Below, in pieces: positions 24,631 through 32,091 of a stretch of DNA of 49,071 bases; positions within the stretch are counted from its first letter, which is position 1, and every line of letters starts with the position of its first letter. The position numbers were made by a program, and so were the translations under genes. The notes under the pieces were generated by a model. That model had not been told where the DNA came from and searched no databases. It was given only the letters and a program-made list of their open reading frames with translations. Source of the DNA: Sediminibacillus massiliensis (GTDB lineage: Bacteria; Bacillota; Bacilli; Bacillales; Amphibacillaceae); the NCBI RefSeq assembly GCF_900156915.1, contig NZ_LT732535.1, forward strand, positions 1,824,990-1,874,060, written 5' to 3'.

Positions 24631-25529
24631 CTTTTGGATTTAAATATCCAGCGGTATCCTTCGATACTGCTAATGATTCGATCTTGGCGTAAAAGACCGG
24701 TCAGATAGGCCGTCACAGCCGTTCGATACAGCAACCACTGCGAAAGGCGGGGCGTTTTCACCTGAAAGGCCTCGCACATTTCCGCAATAATGGTTTCATG
24801 GCTGATTCCCGCTGATGTCCGGGAAACTCTCTCTGCCAGCCAGTCCATTAAATGCTCATGATATCGGATGTTCTCTTCTATAGTGGTAAGGAAGTCCGTT
24901 TCAAATTCTCCATGTCCCGGAATCGCTCCGTCACAAGGAATACCCTTTAATTTATGTAAACTTGCAATCGCTGCCGCTGCATCTGTCAAGTAGGGAATTC
25001 CATGCTTATGCAACTGCTCAGTGCTGAAATAACTATCTGTTGCAAATAAAACATGATCTACGAGGATGCCGAGTTGGTTATAACTATGCCCCGGAAGACT
25101 GTAAGCGTAGAATGATAATTCGTCAAACTTCCATTCTCCTTCACTTATCACCTCATCCACTTTGATGGGTTCCCCTTCCAAAAACTTGTTGCGGAGCTCT
25201 GATAATGGATCATTACCCCCGAATAGGTATAAAGGTTCCAGAATCGGATTTCTCAAAATCGCTTCTTCTAAAGCGGGAGCTATCGTCCACACCTGATGTT
25301 TGCTTTGTAAATAAGCCGCACCTCCATAGTGGTCTGAATGAGCATGGGTAATCAGAAGGTGCGTGATTGGCAGGTCGCGTTTTTCCAGTTCCTTTAGCAC
25401 TTTCTTCATTGTTCCGGCGTCAATACCGGCATCAATTAGCATTCCATTGTCTTTGTTTAGAACATAGCCGATGTTAACTGGACCATGAAAACAAAAACAG
25501 GTCCCATTGTTCAGCGTTTGAAAATCCAT
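24627..25529 (-). CDS. Metallo-beta-lactamase fold hydrolase
   Basis: 300 residues from the ATG at 25529 with GAAGGAG eight bases upstream; a longer frame reaching 25604 has no SD. The metal motif THAHSDHYGG (H62, H64, D66, H67) and GHSYNQLG and PGHGEFETD supply further ligands, as in MBL-fold hydrolases related to glyoxalase II. A C-terminal helical domain (LMDWLAERVSRTSAGISHETIIAEM) resembles the winged/helical extension of MBL-fold acyl-CoA thioesterase-like proteins. The substrate is unknown. Confidence 0.87.
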   Translation of the reverse strand: MDFQTLNNGTCFCFHGPVNIGYVLNKDNGMLIDAGIDAGTMKKVLKELEKRDLPITHLLITHAHSDHYGGAAYLQSKHQVWTIAPALEEAILRNPILEPLYLFGGNDPLSELRNKFLEGEPIKVDEVISEGEWKFDELSFYAYSLPGHSYNQLGILVDHVLFATDSYFSTEQLHKHGIPYLTDAAAAIASLHKLKGIPCDGAIPGHGEFETDFLTTIEENIRYHEHLMDWLAERVSRTSAGISHETIIAEMCEAFQVKTPRLSQWLLYRTAVTAYLTGLLRQDRIISSIEGYRWIFKSKS

Positions 25530-25557
25530 CGCCATTTCTCCTTCTTTCAACTGTTTT

Positions 25558-25845
25558 CTATATTGATTCGCTGAAATGGCGGCCTTTTCCTGTAACTTCG
25601 GCATATATTTTTTCTGCTACTTTTGACTTATGCATGGAAGGTACAAACAAGGCGGCTGAATGGTTTGGCTTTTTACAGCCTGTTTGCTTTTCACACTGAT
25701 CCTGGCTCGTTTCAATTTCTTTATGCTTTATATTGAGATTGGCTTTGTAAGGTCTTTCGATAAAAAAAGGATTCGGTTTCTTCCCGGTTACACGCTCGTG
25801 ATAATCTTGATATTGGTAGAGTGGTATCGGCAAAATATATCCCAT
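25558..25845 (-). CDS. Hypothetical protein
   Basis: 95 residues with a strong SD (GGAGGGGG, four bases before the ATG), so translation is likely. It starts MGYILPIPLYQYQDYHERV and ends KVAEKIYAEVTGKGRHFSESI. The middle is polar and Cys/Lys-rich (QCEKQTGCKKPN). No membrane segment and no family that I can name with confidence. Lies 28 bases upstream of the MBL hydrolase start on the same strand, so possibly co-transcribed. Confidence 0.6.
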   Translation of the reverse strand: MGYILPIPLYQYQDYHERVTGKKPNPFFIERPYKANLNIKHKEIETSQDQCEKQTGCKKPNHSAALFVPSMHKSKVAEKIYAEVTGKGRHFSESI

Positions 25846-25912
25846 TGGTCCCCCTCCAAATTTTTCTTGATATATCCTTCTATACCCTGTTTTTGCAAAA
25901 GTATGTGGGCCT

Positions 25913-26122
25913 TTAATCCTCTTTTAGCAGCTTTTCAAACTCTGCCATCGTTTTTTCCAATTGGTTGATTCCTTCTTCCATTTCTTTGCTGAAGTTACCA
26001 ACATCTTTCTCCAATTTTTTCATTTTCTTTTCTGGGTGCTGCAGCCACTTTTCATTTAGATCCAGATGTTTATCAATTGCACGCAAATGTTTCTTTAACG
26101 GAAATTCATTCCCATCATCCAA
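25913..26122 (-). CDS. Small coiled-coil protein, unknown function
   Basis: 69 residues, TTG start at 26122 with AAGGGGGG seven bases upstream. Almost entirely charged helix with heptad-like hydrophobics (KKMKKLEKDVGNFSKEMEEGINQLEKTMAEFEKLL). No Cys or signal peptide. I recognise no named family; it could be a small sporulation or structural protein. A terminator lies just upstream (26149-26176), so it has its own transcript. Confidence 0.55.
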   Translation of the reverse strand: MDDGNEFPLKKHLRAIDKHLDLNEKWLQHPEKKMKKLEKDVGNFSKEMEEGINQLEKTMAEFEKLLKED

Positions 26123-26148
26123 TAGATATCCCCCCCTTATCTCAACGA

Positions 26149-26176
26149 TAAAAAAGAGACAGCAGCAAAACTGTCT
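26149..26176 (-). terminator. Rho-independent terminator without an adjacent upstream gene
   Basis: GAGACAG (26155-26161) / CTGTCTC (26170-26176) with a T run on the minus strand. The nearest upstream minus gene ends at 27040; the repeat at 26261-26994 lies between them. Confidence 0.8.
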
Positions 26177-26260
26177 CCATTTACCAGGCCTTTTTCATTT
26201 CACAGTGATACGGGATATCCCCCGCACACCGACCTCCTCATTGTTTTTCAGATTTGAGAG

Positions 26261-26994
26261 AAACTGCGAACTAGTGACAATTCCTTCTAGGGAGACTTCC
26301 TCTCGTTCTGATTAAAAATGAGTGGTATGACTTCGCTGCGGCAGAACACTTCGCTTTCCATGGGCACGGCCTCAGCCTCCTCATCAGCAAAGTACGTTTC
26401 TTGCGGGGTCTTCGGACACGTGGGGCTGCGATTACTCGCCCCATCGAAGACCTTTCGCTGTTCCCATAGGAGTCTGTGTGTTCTGCTTTCGCTGTTAGAT
26501 TTTTTCTGAATTTTGGTTAGGGAATATTCCATGTTAAACAAATTTAGGACCACTTCCTACTTGATTAGAAGCCCTATCCAAAGCGAAGAAATAATGCGAC
26601 ACTCCTTGAAAAGTAAAGGTTAATTTTCTGCGGTGTAAATGAATGGATGTCTTTTCAAAATTCTGGATTCCAGAACCAGGAAGTACTGTAATCGCAAGAG
26701 TCAACTTGTTCTGCCTCTCTCGCTACATAAGGTTTATCTCCATTCTTGTTAGGGAGAACCATGTAAGACACCTTTCAGGAACATTTCTCACCTATTCAGA
26801 AAAACTATACCAAGCTGAGGAAAAACGCGAGACTCCAGTGGGAAAGGAACAGTCTGAAGACCCCACAGCCGGTCTGTCTTCCGGCGAGGAGACTGAAGCG
26901 TTCCCCACGGAAAGGGAGTATTTTTCCGCAGCGTCGGCTCACCACTCAATCCGAAAAGGATGATAGGAAGCCACACCAAATTATGTCGCAGTTT
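26261..26994 (+). repeat. MITE-like repeat, long copy (734 bp)
   Basis: It starts AAACTGCGAACTAG and ends TTATGTCGCAGTTT, the same terminal pair as copy A with small changes. In order it carries a class 2 core (about 26333-26490, GCGGCAGAACAC...GTGTTCTGC, with a nested hairpin GGGGCTGCG/CGCCCC), the AT-rich linker, an unrelated-looking stretch near 26600-26690, a second linker copy and a class 1 core (about 26818-26932). No plausible coding region. Confidence 0.82.
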
Positions 26995-27039
26995 ATGGTT
27001 ACTGTAAGACAATACTATTCTACAGAAAACAGCTTTTGA

Positions 27040-27282
27040 TTATATCCAGGAAAATGGACGTCTCTCATCATCATCTTGTTTATCTTTATGATCGTGGTCG
27101 TCCTCTACATCTTCAATGTCTTCCACATGATCATCTTTTCGGTCTTCCATTTCCTCTTCTACCCGGCGGTGACCAAAAAAAGGATCCACTGCAGGACGGC
27201 GGTTGTGCTGTGGTTCGATGTGAACATTATCCGCTTTGATCACAAGGTCCTTCACATATATCACTTTTTTCTTCTCTGACAT
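27040..27282 (-). CDS. Small acidic/His-rich protein, candidate spore coat component
   Basis: 80 residues from the ATG at 27282 (AAGGGAG 11 bases upstream; an in-frame GTG at 27294 abuts the SD). The N-terminal KKVIYVKDLVIKADNVHIEP is followed by PFFGHRR and a tail very rich in Asp, Glu and His (VEDIEDVEDDHDHKDKQDDDERRPF). I do not recognise a named family. A perfect sigma-K -10 (CATAGACTA) upstream and its place next to cotO and cotZ point to the spore outer layers. The 3' end meets the long repeat. Confidence 0.65.
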   Translation of the reverse strand: MSEKKKVIYVKDLVIKADNVHIEPQHNRRPAVDPFFGHRRVEEEMEDRKDDHVEDIEDVEDDHDHKDKQDDDERRPFSWI

Positions 27283-27323
27283 TCTGATATTCACTCCCTT
27301 ATAATTGAAAACTTTATCGCTAT

Positions 27324-27351
27324 TAGTCTATGCGGATGTCTCCATTTGGGT
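27324..27351 (-). promoter_or_regulatory. Candidate sigma-K promoter of the acidic protein gene
   Basis: Minus strand: AC (27351-27350), 17-base spacer, CATAGACTA (27332-27324), fitting AC-N16/17-CATANNNTA. The upstream ATACCCAAATGGA resembles ATACCAAATCGA at the cotZ promoter. Confidence 0.6.
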
Positions 27352-27400
27352 ATAGGACACCCGCCCGTTAATAAGGTATATGCGGAATCCTCTACTGAAT

Positions 27401-27425
27401 ATAAAAAAAGAGGCAGTAACCTGCC
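27401..27425 (-). terminator. Rho-independent terminator of cotO
   Basis: Minus strand GGCAG/CTGCC hairpin then TCTTTTTTT, ten bases past the cotO stop. Confidence 0.75.
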
Positions 27426-27434
27426 ACTCAAACT

Positions 27435-27845
27435 TTAAAAACCTAATAAATTTATTTCTTTTATATCTTTTATATCCAATTCCACTTGGCGAGGAGAACG
27501 TGCAGTCTTAATTACTACTTTATGATCGTTATAACCTGTAATTAAACCCATGTATGATTTTTCTTCAGTAAAAATTTCACACTTCATTTTCGGTACTTGT
27601 TTCGGCAATCTCACAAAATACAAGACCTTTTCTTCGATGGTCATATCCTTGAATTTTTTTTGTTTACTTCGAGGGTGTGATTGTGTTTCCTCTACGTTTT
27701 CTTCCGGTTCTTTATGATTATCTGGTTTATTCGTTCTTTTCTTGAACGACCTGTAATGGGCTTGCATCGTAACAGCTGGTGCAGCCAGCTTGGGCTGGGT
27801 AATGTACATCATCGGCTCTCTGCTGTATTTTCTTCTCTTTTTCAT
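27435..27845 (-). CDS. cotO: Spore coat protein CotO
   Basis: 136 residues. The basic N-terminus KKRRKYSREPMMYITQPKLAAPA and the conserved C-terminal region FKDMTIEEKVLYFVRLPKQVPKMKCEIFTEEKSYMGLITGYND match CotO (YjbX), a morphogenetic protein of the outer coat. Known CotO acts with CotH and ExsY-type proteins in outer-coat and crust assembly. GGGGAGAGG lies six bases before the ATG. Order fabI - cotZ - cotO keeps the neighbourhood of B. subtilis yjbW-yjbX-cotZ, though cotZ is inverted here. Confidence 0.88.
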   Translation of the reverse strand: MKKRRKYSREPMMYITQPKLAAPAVTMQAHYRSFKKRTNKPDNHKEPEENVEETQSHPRSKQKKFKDMTIEEKVLYFVRLPKQVPKMKCEIFTEEKSYMGLITGYNDHKVVIKTARSPRQVELDIKDIKEINLLGF

Positions 27846-27878
27846 GACTTACCTCTCCCCTTTCCAACCTTTTCTTCT

Positions 27879-27906
27879 CATTATATGAAGGCGGGGTGGT
27901 TATGTG
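27879..27906 (-). promoter_or_regulatory. Candidate sigma-K promoter of cotO
   Basis: Minus strand: AC within CAC (27906-27904), 16-base spacer, CATATAATG (27887-27879), one mismatch to CATANNNTA. The remainder of the 27907-28105 gap shows nothing recognisable. Confidence 0.45.
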
Positions 27907-28105
27907 CCTAGTTTTTTATTATGAGTGGAAAATGAGGCCATTAAGCCATCTTAGGCAGGAGCATGCAAAGTCCTATTTTTACTACATAATATACAAGTGA
28001 ACTTATTAGTCTCCTGAAAAAAACTGCCTTCAATCAATGCATCAAAGCCTGTTAAAGATTGGAGAAGAAATTAATTCTCTTCGAATAACATGGACAGATA
28101 CCCAT

Positions 28106-28132
28106 ACCAAATCGAAACATTTTCATACTTTA
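28106..28132 (+). promoter_or_regulatory. Candidate sigma-K promoter of cotZ
   Basis: AC (28106-28107), 16-base spacer, CATACTTTA (28124-28132), an exact match to the sigma-K consensus, 40 bases before the cotZ start. Confidence 0.65.
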
Positions 28133-28172
28133 TTAATGTAATCACTATTCTAATAAAGGAGTGCATATCTCT

Positions 28173-28682
28173 ATGGGGAAAAAACACGATGAGGTACTAG
28201 GAGAAACTTTCTCTGGAGAACACTGTGTCTGCGATGTCCTTCGTGCTATTGCTGACGCACAAGATGACGTCTTCGACAACACTTGCGATATCAGTTGTGC
28301 AAGATCCATCAACAACTTGTTGTCACCAGTAGGCAGATCTAGCCTGGACACTGTTCCAGTTATCCTATACGGCAAAGATTTAAAGCCATTCAAAGGATTC
28401 GGAGTAGATGTTGAACTGCATAACGGCGAGCCGAAATTCGAGTGTACAGAAAGCTTCATCTTCCGGGTTACTGAAGTAAGCGACGATGACGATTGCTGTG
28501 CAGTTCTAGAATTGCTCGACTTTGATGACAATGGATCAGAACATCATCACAAAAAAGACAGCCCGTGCAAACAGCTTGACCATGAATCCGTTGAAGACCT
28601 TTCCCGTACAGGAATCTGTATCACTGTCGACCTTAAGTGCTTCTGTGCAGTAACTTGTCTGCCAGCAGTTTCTATTTTTTAA
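28173..28682 (+). CDS. cotZ: Spore coat/crust protein of the CotY/CotZ/ExsY family
   Basis: 169 residues from the ATG at 28173 (AAAGGAG upstream; a GTG at 28161 abuts it). Cys-rich: GEHCVCDVLRAIADAQDDV, CDISCARSINNLLSPVG, ECTESFIFRVTEV, DDDCCAVLELL and a C-terminal CITVDLKCFCAVTCLPAV. This cysteine layout and the terminal VDLxCFCAVxCL motif identify CotY/CotZ/ExsY proteins, which self-assemble into the disulfide-linked outermost spore layer. CotY and CotZ cannot be told apart by eye; I use cotZ for the synteny with cotO. Confidence 0.87.
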   Translation: MGKKHDEVLGETFSGEHCVCDVLRAIADAQDDVFDNTCDISCARSINNLLSPVGRSSLDTVPVILYGKDLKPFKGFGVDVELHNGEPKFECTESFIFRVTEVSDDDDCCAVLELLDFDDNGSEHHHKKDSPCKQLDHESVEDLSRTGICITVDLKCFCAVTCLPAVSIF

Positions 28683-28734
28683 TCATCAATTAAACACATA
28701 ACGTCCTTTTCCAGGACGTTGTGTACATAACACG

Positions 28735-28759
28735 AAACTTCACCCAGTGAAGTTTTTTT
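28735..28759 (+). terminator. Rho-independent terminator of cotZ
   Basis: AAACTTCAC/GTGAAGTTT with a three-base loop and a T run. Another strong hairpin without T run (AACGTCC...GGACGTT, about 28699-28720) precedes it. Confidence 0.85.
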
Positions 28760-28810
28760 GCCTTCTATTCGGCACTAAATACAACCAGGTCTTCGTGTAG
28801 ATCCAGGATA

Positions 28811-28845
28811 AAAAAAAATAGAGCCAAATCTTTCGATAAGGCTCT
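28811..28845 (-). terminator. Rho-independent terminator of fabI
   Basis: Minus strand AGAGCC (28845-28840) / GGCTCT (28825-28820), then a run of nine T. Confidence 0.85.
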
Positions 28846-28855
28846 TTCCATCCTT

Positions 28856-29632
28856 TTACAGTCCCAAAATGCTGAAACCTGAGTCAACATGGATTGTTTC
28901 TCCAGTAACTCCCCGGGACAAGTCACTCATTAAATAGTAAGCCGTGTCGCCTACTTCTTCTTGTGTTACAGTCCGACGCAAAGGCGCTTTCTCTTCAATT
29001 TGTTTAAGGACTGAATTGAAATCGCCAATTCCTTTAGCGGACAGGGTACGAATCGGACCTGCAGATATGGCATTTACGCGGATACCATTCTTTCCGAGAT
29101 CATTGGCAAGGTATTTTACACTTGCATCAAGACTTGCCTTGGCAACACCCATAACATTGTAGTTTTGAACTACTCGTTCACCGCCAAGGTAGGTCATTGT
29201 CACAATACTGCTATTCTCAGCAAGATACGGCCTGGCTGCCCTTGCAACAGCTACCAAGGAGTATGCACTGATGTTTTGTGAAAGCAAAAAACCGTCACGG
29301 CTTGTGTCAACGAATTCTCCTTTTAAGTCTTCTCTGTCGGCAAATGCAATACAGTGGGCAAGTCCGTGAATCGTCCCTACATCATCACCTATTTGTTTGA
29401 ATGTTTCGTTGACAGCTTCATCATTCGTTACGTCACATTCGTAGAACAATGCATCCTGCCCTTCCAGTGAAGCAACCAGATCCCTGACTGGTTTTTCAAA
29501 ACGCTCATTTGCATAAGTAAAAATCAACCTGGCCCCTGCTTCATGCAGTGATCTGGCAATTCCCCATGCAATGCTGCGCTTATTTGCTACACCCATTACC
29601 ACATATGTACGACCTTCTAATGAAAATTTCAT
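28856..29632 (-). CDS. fabI: Enoyl-[acyl-carrier-protein] reductase (NADH), FabI
   Basis: 258 residues. FabI-type SDR: cofactor motif VVMGVANKRSIAWGIARSLHEAGA, catalytic Tyr158 and Lys165 in YNVMGVAK, and the divergent serine-free segment SIVTMTYLGGERVV typical of FabI. It catalyses the last reduction in each fatty acid elongation cycle. AGGAGG precedes the ATG. A FapR-type operator lies 41-57 bases upstream, in keeping with the known FapR regulon of Bacillales. Confidence 0.96.
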   Translation of the reverse strand: MKFSLEGRTYVVMGVANKRSIAWGIARSLHEAGARLIFTYANERFEKPVRDLVASLEGQDALFYECDVTNDEAVNETFKQIGDDVGTIHGLAHCIAFADREDLKGEFVDTSRDGFLLSQNISAYSLVAVARAARPYLAENSSIVTMTYLGGERVVQNYNVMGVAKASLDASVKYLANDLGKNGIRVNAISAGPIRTLSAKGIGDFNSVLKQIEEKAPLRRTVTQEEVGDTAYYLMSDLSRGVTGETIHVDSGFSILGL

Positions 29633-29672
29633 GAATCTTCCTCCTTGAGGTATAGATTATTATTACTAGTTA

Positions 29673-29689
29673 TTAGTACCTGATGCTAT
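29673..29689. promoter_or_regulatory. FapR operator upstream of fabI
   Basis: TTAGTACCTGATGCTAT closely matches the FapR consensus TTAGTACCTRNTACTAA (differences at the 3' half-site only). FapR releases DNA on binding malonyl-CoA or malonyl-ACP. Confidence 0.8.
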
Positions 29690-29733
29690 TCTAGCCGAAT
29701 CAATCAAGAAACTCAATGATTAGCTATACTTAT

Positions 29734-30129
29734 TTACTTTGAAACATTCAGTTCCCATTCAATGGCATATTTATCTTTAACCTTGCCATACTTTGCATTC
29801 CAAAATGTATCCTGAAGTTCCATAGTTATTGTTCCATTGCTGGCAAGTTCATTATAAACCCGCACGATTTCCTGTTCGTTTTCCAAATCGAGGCTTAGCA
29901 CTATATTGTTCCCTTTTACCAATTCTTTATGAAAGTCGTCTACCAGGTAAAGTACGTTTGCTTCATCGATGTGCAGTTCTGCATGTATATATTTTCCTTC
30001 ATGGCCTTTAAACATATCTATCCCGTCAGCAAGCTGCGCGTTTTTAATTTCCCCACCGAAAATCTGCTTATAAAAATCCAAGGCCTCCCGGCAATTTTCT
30101 ACCGTTATATGCGGAATAATCTTTTTCAT
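29734..30129 (-). CDS. VOC family protein (PhnB/glyoxalase-like)
   Basis: 131 residues with the beta-alpha-beta-beta-beta repeat of the VOC fold: IIPHITVENCREALDFYKQIFGGEI, HAELHIDEANVLYLVDDF and WNAKYGKVKDKYAIEWELNV at the end, which is the PhnB-like pattern. AAAGGAGG precedes the ATG. Function unknown; members range from metal-dependent isomerases to antibiotic-binding proteins. It is monocistronic between fabI and yjbQ. Confidence 0.88.
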   Translation of the reverse strand: MKKIIPHITVENCREALDFYKQIFGGEIKNAQLADGIDMFKGHEGKYIHAELHIDEANVLYLVDDFHKELVKGNNIVLSLDLENEQEIVRVYNELASNGTITMELQDTFWNAKYGKVKDKYAIEWELNVSK

Positions 30130-30184
30130 AACTGATCCTCCTTTATTTGGTTCGCATCCTTATTATCTTCGACCCAAAAGAGAA

Positions 30185-30215
30185 AAACTCCTGTCCATAT
30201 CCAGGACAGGAGTTT
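30185..30215. terminator. Bidirectional rho-independent terminator
   Basis: 12-bp stem AAACTCCTGTCC/GGACAGGAGTTT (30185-30196, 30204-30215) with T runs on both strands, just past the yjbQ stop. Confidence 0.88.
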
Positions 30216-30222
30216 TTAAAAT

Positions 30223-32070
30223 TTATCCGAACTCAAGTACACCTTGCAATTCTTCCACATACTCATGGCTGCCCGTGACGATCAGGCGGTCACCAAGACG
30301 TAACTCGGTATCCCCATGAGGAACGATGGAATCTTTTCCGCGGAAAATACGGACCATGATGACATCCCCAGTAAACGGGAATTCCCGCAGCATAATTTCA
30401 TTATATTCAGGGTTGTTCATGTTGATTTCATATAAGGCACTTTCCTGGTCTGTGAAAATATCGACGACACTAGGCGCTGTAATCAAAGCTTTTAACAACG
30501 TCTTGGTGGAAAGTAGTACAGAGAAAACTTCAATCCCCTTGTCTTTCAACTCTTTATCGAGACCTGGGGTTTCAACTCTGGCAATTACCCTGTCGACGCC
30601 TTTTTCCTTGGCATAAGCAGATATTTCAGCATTTTTCGCTTCATCTCCGGTCGACACTACCAAAATGTCCACATCAAATACTTCGATATTTTCCAATCGT
30701 TCAATATTATAGTCTTCCAGCTGTGTGATATCAAAGATAGAACGGTTAAGCTTCTCATCAACCTTGTCCAATTTCGTATGGTACATATTGATTTCGAACA
30801 ATTTCGAATCAAGCTCTCTTACGACCGGGAGTGTAAACTGGTTAGAGCCAATGAAAGAGACCACCTGCTTGTGCTCTTCCTCTTCCTTCCGAACATAATA
30901 TTTCTTGAAGAACGGAGGCGTGATGATACAGGTCAATACAGCAACAAGAATCAATGCACCCTCCATTTGTTTGTCTATGACTCCCATCCGCTCTCCGATA
31001 GTGGCGGCAGCGATCACCAAAGAAAGAGTGGATGTCAAAATCATTCCGGCACTTATAACGGTCTGCCAGTCATACCACTTTTTCAACAACAGAACAGGAA
31101 GCAGTTTTGATGCAAGCAAGGCAATCAATAACAACGGAATCAATGCCAGAACCATTGGATCACTGAACAGGGACCATAAGTCAATCTCTACACCGACCAT
31201 CACGAAGAAAATCGGAATAAGAAATCCATAGCCAAAGCTGTCGAGTTTTTGGACTAGATCAGGATTGGGCGAAAGCAGGGAAACCAAAGCACCGGCAAGG
31301 AATGCACCAAGTATATTCTCTGCTCCGACTGTTTCTGATAACGCGACGAGGAAAATTATCAAGGTGAAAACAGCCCTTGTACCAATCTGGATTGTACCTT
31401 TTGACATGGTTTCAAGGAAAGTCTGGTTCCGGTACCTTTTGCCGACAAAGTACAAAACAATACCTGCCCCAAACAAGATCAATAACAACCACATGTTTCC
31501 AGACCCTTCTCCGTATAAAGATACGAAAACGGCCAAAAGAATCATCGTGACAAGGTCAGCAATAACAGCAATCAATAAAATCGTCTGTCCGACCATTGTC
31601 TGCATAGCCTGCGCCTCTTTTAATGTAGGTACCACTACTCCGAGGGATATTGTCGAAATAATCAGGGTCATCAAAAAGACGTTGTCGATAAATCCAGCTA
31701 AAACGAACAGATATGACAGGATTAGCGACAAAGCAAGAATGGCAAGGAATACAAGGGTGGAAAGTACGACCGCATTAGGCGTTCCACTGCCATTATTGTT
31801 TTTTCTCTTCTTCCTTTTTGCAAAAATGGAGAAATCTATTTCAAGACCGCTTAGAAACATCAGAAAGATAAATCCAAGGGTGGAAAGTATCTCAAGCCAT
31901 GAGCTCTCTTCTACCAAGTTGAACCCGCTTTGGCCGATAATCAAGCCGATGATAATTTCGGCAACGACCACCGGTATTGCTTTCAGACGAAAGCGGTGCA
32001 TCAATATCGGTGTAATAAATGCTGCCAATATAACAATAACAAGTGAGGTAACTGATTCTCCGTGCTCCAT
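30223..32070 (-). CDS. yjbQ: CPA2 family monovalent cation:proton antiporter (YjbQ-like)
   Basis: 615 residues. About twelve membrane helices (1-385) of the Na+/H+ exchanger fold, with LSGLEIDFSIF, AVIADLVTMILL and LGAFLAGALVSLL; cytoplasmic RCK-N (about 395-510, VVSFIGSNQFTLPVVREL, with a degenerate nucleotide-binding glycine motif) and RCK-C/TrkA-C (about 525-612). This is the B. subtilis YjbQ/KefB-like layout. AAAGGAGG lies eight bases before the ATG. mgtE lies 21 bases upstream with no terminator, so the two are probably co-transcribed: ion homeostasis genes. Confidence 0.92.
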   Translation of the reverse strand: MEHGESVTSLVIVILAAFITPILMHRFRLKAIPVVVAEIIIGLIIGQSGFNLVEESSWLEILSTLGFIFLMFLSGLEIDFSIFAKRKKRKNNNGSGTPNAVVLSTLVFLAILALSLILSYLFVLAGFIDNVFLMTLIISTISLGVVVPTLKEAQAMQTMVGQTILLIAVIADLVTMILLAVFVSLYGEGSGNMWLLLILFGAGIVLYFVGKRYRNQTFLETMSKGTIQIGTRAVFTLIIFLVALSETVGAENILGAFLAGALVSLLSPNPDLVQKLDSFGYGFLIPIFFVMVGVEIDLWSLFSDPMVLALIPLLLIALLASKLLPVLLLKKWYDWQTVISAGMILTSTLSLVIAAATIGERMGVIDKQMEGALILVAVLTCIITPPFFKKYYVRKEEEEHKQVVSFIGSNQFTLPVVRELDSKLFEINMYHTKLDKVDEKLNRSIFDITQLEDYNIERLENIEVFDVDILVVSTGDEAKNAEISAYAKEKGVDRVIARVETPGLDKELKDKGIEVFSVLLSTKTLLKALITAPSVVDIFTDQESALYEINMNNPEYNEIMLREFPFTGDVIMVRIFRGKDSIVPHGDTELRLGDRLIVTGSHEYVEELQGVLEFG

Positions 32071-32091
32071 TTACCTAACCTCCTTTAATAC

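Noticed and set aside
26261-26994. CRISPR-like array
   Set aside because: The recurring segments are unequal, inverted and unevenly spaced, with no short constant repeat and no cas genes.
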